Below are positions 25,801-39,200 of a DNA stretch of 64,000 nucleotides, piece after piece; position 1 is the stretch's first letter, and the number at the start of each line of letters is the position of its first letter. The notes below the pieces were generated by a model. The model did no database searches and had not been told where the DNA came from. It worked only from the letters and a program-made list of their open reading frames with translations. The DNA is taken from the NCBI GenBank assembly GCA_029721435.1, contig CM056588.1, positions 40,981,930 to 41,045,929 of the forward strand. Reading direction: 5' to 3'. Source of the DNA: Gymnothorax reevesii (taxonomy: Eukaryota; Chordata; Actinopteri; Anguilliformes; Muraenidae). Made by a program: the position numbers and the translations under genes.

Positions 25801-28800
25801 TTTCTCCCAGTCGGTGGCAGTTCGGCCCTACTTTTCTGCCTCGCGAGGTGTGTTTTATGTTGGCGAGTAAAATACAATTATGAATGTTCTGGATAAGCTC
25901 TTACAGGTGAGCTCATGGTGTTCTTCTGTTGTGTTGGGTCACATTAACTCTTCTGAGGAAGAAGTGAGATGATATGATTGATGAAATTGATTAAAGTGAA
26001 CATTGTAAGAGCCTAAGGTTGGGTCAGTACTATCAGTTAAACTAGAGAGTGCCTGGTTGATGTGGTCATTGTGCCTAAATTGGCCAAAAGATGATGCATT
26101 ACTAAGTTTTTGGTCCATAGATCTCACTGCTTTATTTGCAGATAGCACCTCCCCTTGGTAGATATGTGGGTGCCTCTTTGTCCGAGTCTATTTTTCATGG
26201 TTCAAGAGGTACTTCAGACTCACTGAAAGAAAATCTTGACTCCGTGTGTTCATGTTTAGTGACAGCTGAAGTGGTTTTTGAATGGAGGTAAGTGGCGGTC
26301 CTAGCCTGTAGATTTCTGGCAACAGATGGCTGAGATGTTTGTAATGTAAATGGTTTCACTGGGCAGGCATCTGCGAATTTGGGGCCTTCCAAAATTGTTT
26401 ATTTATGGAGATAGTTTGACTGCTCTTGTGAGTTTGCTCTTATTGATATAGAAATTTTCTTGGTGTTGATGGGTTGACTCTGCTGGCATTTGTCTAGTGG
26501 TTGATGATGGAAATTAGTTTTTGAACGGAGAGAGTTTGACTCTGCTTGCATGTGCACGCTTAGCGACAGTCAGCCGAAGTGGTGGTTTGTGGTGAAGATG
26601 GTGAATCAGTTTAGACCATCAATCCTCTTGCCACAGCCCATTGTGGAGAACGCAGACTCAGGATATTTACAGCTGAGTTTAAACAAGGCCACTCTGTGAC
26701 TCTCCTTTTCTCTCCGTCAGCCTCTCTCTGTCCCTGACCACACAATCCCTTTCCTTCATTTCCTCTATCCTTTTGATTCTCTTTTTATCTTTGCACAGTA
26801 AAATGTTCCGACTTAAATCCGCTTTCAGAGTCTCATTTCATCTTATAGTATCTATTTGAGTCCACTTTCCTCATTGTGGGATGAAGTGGACTCTATAAGA
26901 ATTGATTTAACTCAGACATCTTATCTCTACATCTTGTCTTACTCACTCTCTTTTTATTCTTTTCTTTAATCGGTCTGCCTTCTGTCTGCCACCATTTTCT
27001 CTGCTGGTCTCTCTCACATAGTTCCTCAGGTGGTGGCCCTCGTATCTATTCTTCTTTCCTCTTATTCACCACCCACTCTATCTCTCTTTCAGTTTATATT
27101 CCTTCTCTTCCCTCTCTCTCCCCTGCTGTCAATCTTGAACTCATCAGCTTTATAAATCCCCCCGCTGTGTGCCCAGTCTTCCTGCTCTAGCTGTTCCCCC
27201 TCTTTTTCCCTCCTCTCTCCTCTCTGTGTCAGGGTACATACAGCAGCCAGCGCATTACTCAAACCCATAAGAATGTTTACTACAGAACAGCGCACTCCTC
27301 TACTGATTGGCAAACTCCTGGCTGTTCATCTGTATGCTGGGGTTTGAGGGGTGAGTGCAGGGGGATAATGGAGGGTAAAAGGTGCTTTTTCTCAGCACTG
27401 ACCCCTTCAAAGAATGAGGAATGCAGATTACTCATATAAACTGGCACCACCGACGTGTCAACCTGTGGCCTCTGAATAAATCCTGTAGCTGACTGCTGGC
27501 AACAGCAGTGGAACTCAAGGATGTACATATTGGCTTCTTATAGGAAGTGGCATAATTGATGGCATTTTTATTGGTTCTCCTGGGTGGATGTCATATTCTG
27601 CGGACTTTCCAGCTGAAAAAATCTAACTGCGATCTGTTGGCTTGTCTAAAATGGTTTGAGCTGGGCTTTCAGCACTTCCTGCTGGTCATAACTTTTCTGC
27701 AGCAGGTCAAAGCTTGTTATGTCGGTAGAATAAGCTGGTGTCCAAACTGCTGGATTTTTCAGCCGTGAGGCATCTTTTTGTTCACAATAGTGATGAAAGT
27801 TCATTGCATTTAAGGTGATATAATGAGCAAAGAATGCAGGCACACTGTCTCCTGTGTTTCTTTTTTGGAAGAATGTCCAAGATTGTAACTGAATTTCATT
27901 GTGATAAAATGAGTTATTATGTTCATAGATCCTGTTTAATCACTCCCTGGAATTTGGCCTGCATTCCAGGCAGACAGCCCCTGAGGCGATAAAACACTCT
28001 CTCACTCCGTACCTTTTCATAAACACCGTGGAGAGATGGAGATGCAGCAGTACCTGTGATTTAAAAACCCTCAAACATGCACAACTTTCTCCTTCTCAGC
28101 AATCAAATTTTGGTTAGTAAATAAGCTCAGGGCTGGAAAATTAGCACAGGCTCAAAGATTTGTGGTTTATAAGTGCAGGTTCTGAGAGTCATGGTTGAAG
28201 AGTGGGATGAGAGGTCTGTGGTGTTGAAGTGCAGATCCTGAGGTTTGTAGGTGAAACTACTGATGTAGAGGTTTTTAGGTTCAAAGGTTTGGTCCTACGT
28301 TTCTTAGTATAAAACATGGGTGCTGAGATTTGACCTGGCGGAAGGCTATTCAAGGTAGCATGGGGCAGGTTTTGTGTCTTTTCATTGGAGAAACAGGATG
28401 ATGTCATTTCCTGGGTTTTATTTCTGCTCGGTGTTATGATCTGAGACGGGATCTTATTTAGATGTGTCGCCTCTCTGTTTAAACTCAAGGAACAGCTGGT
28501 TTTCAATGACCTCATCCCATCCCCTGCCACAGACAACACACACACACACACACATACACACATGCACGCACACAATGCATAGACACATGCACGTAAGCAC
28601 ACTGCTGAAAGCAACGTCAGACGTCAGAACAGGAAAGGGGTTTGATAAGATCCCCATTTTGAACGGCTCATTGACTTTCTCTCCTGCCCTCGTTCTGCAG
28701 CCTTGTGGTATCTGAGTCCATCTCCTGGTTTGGCTCTGTCACCAGCTCTTGCAGGGAAACAGCTGCCGGAGCGTTCTGTAGGCCCATTAGCTGACATCAG

Positions 28801-31800
28801 TCCTGGCAGGGTGTTCGTGAGGGTTTGTTTGAAATTCTAGCAGACTAAGAGGGATCCGTTTTTTTATACTAGGAATGTAAATCGAAAGTGTATGTGTGTT
28901 AATAGGTTTATTTGCCCCCCTCTGGGGTCAGATTTTGGGCTAGATTTTGCAGACAGGTATTTGATTTGTTTTTGTATGCACTGTTTCTATGTACACAGTC
29001 TGTCTCGCACCATGGAAAAGTCCATAAAAAGTATTCAATAGACCAGTCTAAAGTCTCAAATATATTTGATTTTGTCCTTTTAACGCCTTCTTGTCCTTTC
29101 AATCTGGGCCTGACTCTGGACTATACTGTATACTACAGTTGAAAACTCATCAGCATGGAAGAAAAATGAGGAGAACTGATCAATGTATCCTTCTTGAGCA
29201 TGAGAATGTGAGAAAACATTACAAGGAGAAAAGACCCTTTTGTCCATCTGGGTTCCTTACTTGCCTGCATACATGTTAGATAATCCATCACAGTATCAGG
29301 TCTAGACTTGAACTGCCTCAGGTTGTCTGCCTGGGAGACTGTTTCACTTTTTGTTAGCTCTTTGTATACAAAACATTTTCCGAAGACAGTGTGGAATTTG
29401 TCCTCGAATAATTTTCCCGTAACTAATTTCCTCACAATACCTTGCCTTTTTTCGTGTAGCTCAAGTGTCTTAACCCATTAAACTCTGACTCTTTCACAAG
29501 AGTTTTCCTATAAGTAGATTCAACATTCGATAGGCACTTTTTTCATACTGCAGGACAATATCACATGCATATTCTTTATCTGCTGGTTGCAGTGCAACAC
29601 TATTGAGAAAATATTCAAACCCAGGATGCCATGTTTTTATGGTCCCAGTATTACATTAAATGGAAAATATCTCGATCTTGTTCATCATTTTATTCACATG
29701 TCCCTGTAATTCAACCAAACATATTTGGGATTGCTAGACACCTTGGGATCTCCTCCAGAACTTAAGCTTGAAGTTTCACAGGTTTGAATACAGCAGCTGC
29801 ATTTGATATAGGTTTTATTGGGTCTCCTGAGGTCACAGTGGTTGCTGAGAACTGTAACGTCATCTCTGATGATGGAGATTTAGGCGGCCCCACGTAAGTC
29901 CACTACATTTAAAGCCTTTATGTGGCTAAGTTTGAGTAACGAGTGTTGCTGCTGTTACCAAGCAGCGCAGGAAGTAAACAAACAGTGACACATCCGGCAG
30001 GAAGAACTACTTTGCGTGAGATGTGTTTCCATAACGGGCTTCCAGCAGTACCATTGGGGGTGCTGGGTAGGTCCCAATACTCAAAAAATGCACCCTCCTT
30101 TCCTCCATCACTACCTTGTATTCCATCAGGAAGAATGGGCGGAGGGAAGAGGAGAAAGTAGGAAGCAGTTTTTTTACTACTTTTGCTTTTCCGTTAATCT
30201 CACGTTTCTTGTCAGGAACCCACTGCTCCCATGTCTTAAGGAGTTGGGAATGAAAGTGAACATTAGCTCTTTCCAGTCATCAGAGGAGAAAAAATTCAGG
30301 TTCATTAAGTAAATATCCACCCAAAATTTCCATCCGGTCACCTAGATTTGTTAATTTGCACAGTTCCTCGGTCAGAATGTAAGGCTGAAAAGAAACACAT
30401 GGCAGGACTTCTACTCTCTGACCTGTGGACTTTACACCATTGCCTGGCAACCCAGCATTTATTATAAGGTTGTAAGCAGTCTATTACAAATGTTGTAGTA
30501 CTATTCACTTAACAGCCTGAACACTTTGCAGTGCCTCTCATTAGTTTCCCGCTAGTTGGCCAATGTTGTTGCAAAAGTCAACTCAGCCAGTGATTGGCGA
30601 TGACGTGTCCATTGGGGGTCACTGGTGAGCGTTATTTAATGGGTTTATGTCTGTTATTGCTATTTCTCCCAAACTCCCATCTCCCATCCTGCTACCTGGG
30701 CACCATCAACACTTTAGAAATGGATTGACGGTCTTTGCCTCCTCTGCCTTGTCGGTTCACTGCCTATTGCCTTTGTGTTCCTTGAGAGTGTGAAGAGCCT
30801 GTATGGTTTATGTGTGTGTGTGTGTTGCATGTGATATATGTGTATATATGTGTGTTGAGGTGTTGCTGTCGTCACTCGACCCACTCGAGGGAGGCAGCTA
30901 CGCCATCTGGACACAACCCCACCTGCACAGCCCCACAGCACGAGCGCTAACACTACACAAACAGCAGCACATCTGTTCTCCTTCCCTGTCATCTTCCTCA
31001 CACAGTGTTAATGGATGGAGATGCTCTGGCCCGTAATGTTTATGTAGACTCATTAACTCTGACCGTCTCCCTCGCTCGTTCCCCCTCCCAGGTGCTCAGG
31101 TCAGTGAACAGCTGCCGAATCTGCACTCGCTCCATGAGTGGCAGTTACAGAGTCAGTGTTAAAGCAATTCAAATTACTGTTTTCAGTTTTACTGATGCTG
31201 AAAATACCATGACATAAAATCTCACAGGATACCTGGAAAAGCCAACAAACATACTGAATGTCTCGGTAAAAAGTGTCAAAAGACATTGCTAAGTGCACAA
31301 AACAGTTGTTTTGCTGAGCAAGAACATTGGAACTGCCTGTATTCAGTCATAGTCATTCAAATTTACACACCCTTCTTCAGTCCAGAGCAGGACCAACTGC
31401 AACTGTCAGTCATAACAAATCAGTGATTTTAAGATTTCATGTTACTCAGCATTACTCGCCTCCTCCATCCTTAGTGTAGGTGTTACCTGTGATGATGTAA
31501 TGTACCTGGTATTGATAGAAAACTGTTAGGCAGGAAATCTACCATCTTTTCTACTCCAGTCATAATTTAGCACGGTCTTCTTTGTTACAGTTGAAGTACC
31601 AACCTACAGGATGTAGATCTTGCCATCATCAAGGTGGTTTGACTAAAACACTGGTACGGAATTTTTCTTTCTGAAGTTTTCCTTCCGTTTGTTGCTCTGT
31701 TGCTGTGGTCAGGGTGGAGAGCGGGCTGAAACCCAACTGTTCTTCATCGGCCCTGGAGGAAGACGAGGGTTTCAGCGACTGGACCCAGCGACTGGAGAAA

Positions 31801-34800
31801 CGCAGGCTGAGGCGATTGGAGGAGCAGGGACCCACGGAGGAAGAGGATGATGAAGAATATCGGCGGCTGCGGCAGGAATTGTGTCGTGGTGGAATGCCCC
31901 GCCCACATGCATCCCGATTGGCCGGCGAGCCGGAGGAAGCGGAAGAGGAGGATGAAGATTGGGAGAGGAACAGGCGGCAGGGAAGCAGGACAGAAGAAGA
32001 GGAAAAATGGAGGGAGACAGACCGGATGAAACATCTGAAGGGAGAGGAGGAGCCAATGAGACAGAGGGATGATATGGTATCTCTTCTCAACACTGATTAG
32101 AAAATATCCATTGTAGGGTTTCTACAGGGGCTGGGAATACGTGAAAGCACTTGAATTTTTTGTGTTGTGTTTTGTAGGCTTGAAAAGTGCGTGGATTTCT
32201 AATGTACAGTGAAAAGCTTGAGAAGTGCTTGAATTTGATTTTGGAAAGGGTGTAGGAACCCTGCCCTCTGTATGAGGTTAATGCGTATTTAGACCGTGAT
32301 GATGAATAAAAACAACTGCAGTTCCTTCGTGATGTGGAGGTAAGTGCTGGCAAAGGAACATTGGCCACTGCCACTTCATTGCTCATTGTTTTTGTATCCA
32401 ATTTGTTGATGTGCAGTGCCGAAAAGCCAAATCTGTGTTGATGTCCAATTATTTATGGACCTTACTGCACACAAAGCACAGAAAGTGCTGCATCTTATGT
32501 CCTCCTTAGAGCGGACTTAAGAGCACATTTAAAATGTTACTATTGGTGTCATAATACAGGAGTCTTGGGTGACAAAAAACATGTTGCAGTGAAAATGTTT
32601 TTCAAAAATACTTTTTTTTTTTTTTGACTGAATGTGACTTACAGCATCAGTTTCAGCCCAGCAAAACATACAGTTTTTGAGATAAAGCCCAGGGCACTTG
32701 TTCCCCAGGGACTGAAATGAATTTCTGGATATTAGAGGGATATCGGACACCACACCTCTGTTCGACAATTGCAGCTATTTCACCAACGTACACTGATGAA
32801 CAAGTCTCTGCTTGCGGCTTATAAAATCAGGCTACAATTGTGGCTTTGTTTCCTGTCAGACGAGCAGATCTACTGAGCTTATCCATTTATGGTGGAATTG
32901 CATTGTGGGAGATTTTGCACTGTGTGGGGTCATGAACGGCTGTCTCTGAACTCTTGTCTTTCCAGGCCAAGGACGAGAGGAAAGAGGTGAAGGTCTCATA
33001 CACGTCCAAAGTCTTCCTGTCTCAGGAAGCAAAACATTTCAACGGTAATGGAGATACAGCTGTGGAGGAAGTGACATCACATCATGTTAAAACAAAAAGA
33101 CCAGTGAGGTATGTCACATTATATTAAAATACATATCAATTATTTTTGCAGACACTCATTCAATGATGCACAATAAATGTGCACTGAAGGTCAATGGAAC
33201 AACCGCTCAACACTGACCAGACAATTTTCAGTGTGTAAATAATATTGTTCACAATAACTCAGATGTGTCAAAAATGAAATCACAGTGATGTACCTATCAA
33301 AATGTATTTTACATTTCTTCCCATGGCTTAATATTTGATTTAAACCGTTAAAGTGCTGTCCTTTTTTGAGCAAATTTCCTCTTAAACTAAAATGATAACT
33401 GTTCTTGAGCCATTTTGATAACAGGCATAATTATGGTCTTGTTTGAAAGGTGACACTCAGTAGATTGCTCTCAGACAGTCAGAATTGCTTAGAATATTAC
33501 CCACATGGAGTAACAAAACTGGGAATATAAGTTTTTCTCAGTCAGAAATAGATATTAAGTTTTCTTATGCCCATATAGAGCTGTGACCAAGCCTCATCAT
33601 CCTAGGAAAATAATACAGCCACAGTCAGAAGCCTAAACAACTGCAGGTTCAAATATTATGATTGTGTGACCAAAAATGAATATTTTACGGGTTATGTTAG
33701 TGCTGGTTTCAACAAACAATTTTGGAGAGTCCAAATTTCCCTGAGATCCTATGCACGGTCATGTTTGCTTTTGCAACAGTTTTACGACTTCCTTTAATCA
33801 GGTCTCCTTCTTGACATGTTGCAAAATTTTCACTCTAGTACACCTCTCTGATTCCCTGCACTGTTTATATGTGAAATGAACCCTTTGCTTCTTCTGTGAA
33901 ATCCTCATGTGTCAGAAACCATTGAAGCAATTCTTCCTTGTGAAAATTAGCCCCTTGGCTACCATATGAATGCATATTTTGAAAGATTTAGACTACTGGC
34001 TGTCTGGGTAAACTAAAGGAATTAGATTTTCCCACTATATTGGAGTGAGGGCTGATGGACTAAAACGCTTACTGATCTGTTAGATTAGCACATAATAGCC
34101 TATGGGTGTTCTTATTTTGTTCCTAAAGAGCTAGTGTACAATTTAGAGCACAGCACTGCATCATAAGTGAGAAAAGCTAATAGCCGTGAAATTCTCAAAG
34201 CTACTACCTCTAGCTCCTATCTCTATGTTAAAATCGATTTAGTGATGTTTGACTATGCTTGCTTGTTTTGCGGATAAAAAAACTATTATAGGTTTTTATG
34301 TCTTGACTGCTACTGAGGTAAGAACACAGATGTCAACATGTTTTGACAAATCTGGACAATACTATACGATTGAAGCTGTGGGACTGCATATTCAGTCTGA
34401 GTGTTGTTATGACACAATTTTAAATGCTATTTTTGCTGTTTTATTTGCTTCATAAAATGCCTTTCACAGTTAGAATGCTGAGTCCTCAAACATTTGAATG
34501 ATATATAGGTCTTCAACGTAGCACAATATTTGATGGTATAAAAAAGGCATTTATTGCCTAGCAGCCCACGGGCTGGTGCTCGCTAAAGGGTTAAGGGATA
34601 ACTTCTGATATGTGATGCTACAGATTCGGAGTGCATTTTGGCACTGATATTCACACAGTTTTTAATGAATGAAAAGTTGTTTAGACTCACTGTAGGCTGT
34701 TTCCACCAAACACATTTGGTAAAGTACCATTAGGACTGGTATATAACCTAGATGGACTGGTACCAAAACCCTCTGCTCTGATGTGCATTTCCACTGCAGG

Positions 34801-36246
34801 CAGTTCTCTTAAACGTAGGCGGGGTTGTTATTGAATGGTATTTGACTTGCCAGCATCAGTTACTTAAGTGTTTAGTCCTTGTCGAGCAAGAGTGCACATT
34901 CTCTCTTGACCAATCAACAGCTTGCAGCGTTTCTTGCGCCACCTTTTTAGAATTGGATGAATGTACCAGGTACCGCAGAAAGAGGGTAATGAAAAAATGG
35001 GATCAGTTGGAACGGTTATTTTGGTACCATCCACATCTTTTCACAATGGACTCGCAAAAATGGACTGAATGGGACTGCTTAGTGGAAACTAGGTTTAAGG
35101 AGGACCAGTAGCCCCTGTTAACTAACTGCAGCGCAGATTATACAGTGATTTTTGGCTTGACCTACCAACCTTTTTAGCGAAACACCTTAATCATTTGGGT
35201 GCAGGCTGCCCTTAATCTCATCTCCTGAAACTCATCAAACAAGCCAACTCCCCCGTCATAGCAGTTATGAAACTGTGTGAGGTTTTCTACAAGGAGATCT
35301 ATAGTGGGGTTAGATGAATGCAGTGCGTTTCATCACTTCCTGCCGGGCAGTGTCCTGCCAGGGTTTGTTGCACACTGCTCAGTGTGAGAGCTTATTCTCC
35401 GGCAGCAGATAGATATGGCAGAGAGAAGGCATTCCTCCTCCACCAACCCCAGAGTCAGGTAAACCACAGTCCTACTCAACACTAATGCCACAACACACAC
35501 ACAAACACACACACACGTGCAAATACACACACACTCACGAATGTACACACAGGCACATGAGTGCAGATGGCACATACTCACCCGCACATTCTCACGCGCT
35601 CAGCTCAGACCAGCTGTCGAGTGTGTTCTTAACCTGTTCCTGTTTACATTAACAGTTGATTAACTCAGTAATTAAAACTGATCTGTACAATGACCGGCTG
35701 GCCAGTTTATGTTTATATAGCATAATTGTTCATTGCATTGTATTGCATGGTGACAAAGCCATTTTGCACAGAATGAAAACCTTGTATATTTCACAAAGCT
35801 GGCTTTATGCGCTTAACGAGATGGCAACTTGTGTAATTTACTTTTTTCTGCTTAAAACTGTAGCAAGTTCTACCTTAAAATGAGCCTGTCATAATTTATA
35901 ATTAGTCTTTGCAGTATTGCTGATAAATTTGCAACAATAGGGACTTTTTTTTGTATTTAGTTATTCTAATATTTGCTATCCTTGCAATCCCACATTTAAA
36001 GCTGTGCATATCTTTATAATCTTTTAATCAAAATTGGCTACATTTTGGTCTTGATTATTCAGTGAATAAATTGTTTTATCAGTAATCTGAGTAAGTATAC
36101 AGGATGAAGAAATCTTGCACAAAACGGTGTGGGCACTCTCTATCTTAACAACATCCTCACACACATGCACAGACACACAAATGCATAATGCATTGCCACA
36201 TACACAAATAAACAGGCGTGCATGCACATACATACATACATACACG

Positions 36247-36283
<37 letters not shown>

Positions 36284-39200
36284 GCACGCACAATTGTTTG
36301 CTCATGTGCCATACCTGTGTTACACGCACACACACGATCACACACGTGCCAATCAGCCTTTTGGCTAAAACTGTTTCAAAGACTATTGTTTGAAGATCGG
36401 CTCGCTTCAATTTGAAACCCGAAAACAAAAACCTGCCATTGAACACCGCCAACTGCCTGTCAGTGAGTGAGCTGAATTCCTGCATTTAATTTTGCACCAG
36501 CTGTGCGTTATGTGATACAGGTTCAGCCTCTTTTGGGATGCCATGACTTGATCTTGTGGTTAAAGAGCTGGGATCTTCCACGTCTTCATTTACAGGTCTG
36601 CTGGCACGATGGCTTTTTTTCCCACCACAAACACACAGTTTAGATCCATTAAAGCTGATGCGATGATATACGTGTGTAATCAGACTCCTCAATCTGAAGC
36701 TTTAATCAGTCACTTTGATGCCGAGTGTAACCAAAACCAAGTGAAGCGCATCTTCAGGTCAAGGGTAAGAATCCCTGCTTTAGATGGTATTTGGCTAATA
36801 GCGCGCTGAATCAATATGAAGCATACTTCTTCTTTATACATTGTGACTATGCTTAAAATATTTTAAAGGGGACCTATTATGCTACATTTCCAAACGTATA
36901 TTTTAATCTTGGACTCCCCTAGAGTATTCCTGATCGTTCAAAGTCCAAAAAAGGGACATTATTTAGCTCATACTGCCATCCTCAGAAAACCTCATTTGTA
37001 GTCCATTGTAGTCTCTGCCTGAAACGCCTTGTTGGGGTGGCTCTTCCGCTATGGCCCCCACTCCCTGTATGCCCATTTTCTTCTAACTGGCCAGCTCTGT
37101 GGAGGGCGGGTCTATGCGGGTCGAGGCAGCAGAGCGCAGTTTTCTGGGTCCGCTTCTCCAGAGTGAAACTAAGACGCGTCATCTGAGAACGAATCGACTT
37201 GCAAATTCTGCAATCAAATGCAGTACATGTGTATAGATCTAATTAAATGAACTTGTACTAATAAATGCAACGGCGAAAGTGGAGGACGCAGTGAGAAAGT
37301 CTGGCAGCTCAAGCTCGAATTTGCTGTCTACCTACGGCTACTATGGTGAGTACACCGGTGTTTCTACTCAATAGCTAGGATTGAGGAAAAGCTAGAATCC
37401 ACCCCATACAGACACATTTGTAGAACGGGACGACATACCCAAGTGTAGACCGGAGACTGTAGAAATCCGGCGGGTCTGAGTTTAGAGGGAAACGTGGACA
37501 GTGAGGAACAGCAAAAAGTGGACCAACAGCTTATGGACTGCTTCGGTGTGTATTATAAGGACCTGCTGGTTTGTGTGCATAGCTGTGGTGTGTCATTAGC
37601 GTGGAGTAACAAACAACTTCTGCGCTGGTATATGACGAAGGGGTGAAAGCTCCAGGCTAAGCGGCCTTTTCGGAAATTGCCCGTGGTAATGGTTCACTTA
37701 TTGCGTCGAAATGACCAGCATTTGCTAGCTGAAAATGAGTGCGATAAGCCGCTTTCACACTGGACGTGAGATGAATTTTTCACGCGACAGATTTCATTCA
37801 AAGTCAATGCATTGTCTTTGCCTTGACTTTGAATGCAATCTGTCGCGCAAAAAATTTGTTTTGCATGCTGTATGAAAGCTGCTTAACGCGTCCATAATGT
37901 GTGTATTCGCGTCTTTGCGTTGACTTTGAATGTAATCTGTCCTGCGAAAAATTTGTTTTGCGTCCAATGTCAAAGCAGCTTTATGGATAGTATGCGACAG
38001 CTAGAGAGAGCTTGGTTATGTTATAAACATAATACGGTTTTGAAGACCTTAAATTTTGTGAGCGTGGACAAGTTGCTTATGTGGAGCCAGCGAATCGTTC
38101 ACTTCTACCAGAAAGAATTTCCTATTTAATATCCGCCTTTTTCGGCTTTTTATTGGCCACAACAATTTCGAAAGGGTGATCAAATTATGTCACGGAAGTG
38201 CAGAGAAATTGTTTGTTATACCAGACACGGTAGAGCTTCTGCGTTTCGCATTGCTTTCACGGTAGCATCGGGGAGCTAGTCCTGATACTTGTGAAGTATC
38301 CAGCTGATCCCGGACATGGATAAGTGAAGCGATCACAAGCAGCCGTAAACAAACCCAAACACGTATCCCAAGCTCTGCAAAACCTACGTCTGATCTAACT
38401 GCAGCCTTTTCAGCCAAACTTTGCGCACACATACCGCACCTCTCCGGTTAGCTTCAACTGTAGAGGCTACAATCAGGCAACGTTATGATGAAGCTGCCAC
38501 GTTGATGCTTACCGAAGTAACACAAGCATACCGATCAGAATTACTGCATATAAGTTAACCAGGAGCATTTTTAATTAGCACTGCACGCAAACTAACATGC
38601 AGTAGCTGGTAACCGAGCATTTATAACAACCACAGAGACAAACACTTGCAATACAGGTTTTACAGACAGCAAGTTCCATGACCATGGACAGTTGCACCAA
38701 GAATCCAAATTACAAACAAGTATAAAAAGTTAGCTTCAAATGAGGTTTATGTTCACACGCCCTCTGTAGAATTCCCCCTGATATCACCCTGGCATATTTA
38801 TGACACAAACATTAGCAACAGTAACTTGGCTACGTTAGCTGCAGTGCTACAGCCACAATCAACTGGCTATCACGTCAAGTTGGCTTATGCAGTAAGAGCA
38901 ACTTACAGCTTCTGTGTCTGTGAGTCACGGGCAGTTGCGACCGATTCAGGATTTATCTTCAGGTATAATACAAAGCCTGCGTTTGAGGCGAGTTGTTAGT
39001 GCTAACTATTGTTAGTGTTCTTATTAGCCACCCGTGACATGTTTGCTTCACTTACATTATTTGCTGATATATCATTACTTACAGCTTGTTGCTCCGAGCA
39101 CTTGATTGATGAAGCTGCTTCAGGTTTGAGAAACTGCTGAAACGCTTATCCAGCGTTGAATAATCCTTTATTAACAAAGCTGTCTTTGGAGAAATGCTGG

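Noticed and set aside
31629..32093. 154-codon minus-strand open frame
   Set aside because: Exact antisense of lsp1 exon 3; Ser-rich only because the sense strand is Glu/Arg-rich.
33337..34594. Possible 1.25-kb TTAA-flanked element
   Set aside because: Ends (ACCGTTAAAGTGCTG and CCCTTTAGCGAGCACCAG) match too weakly to call by eye; left in the intron description only.
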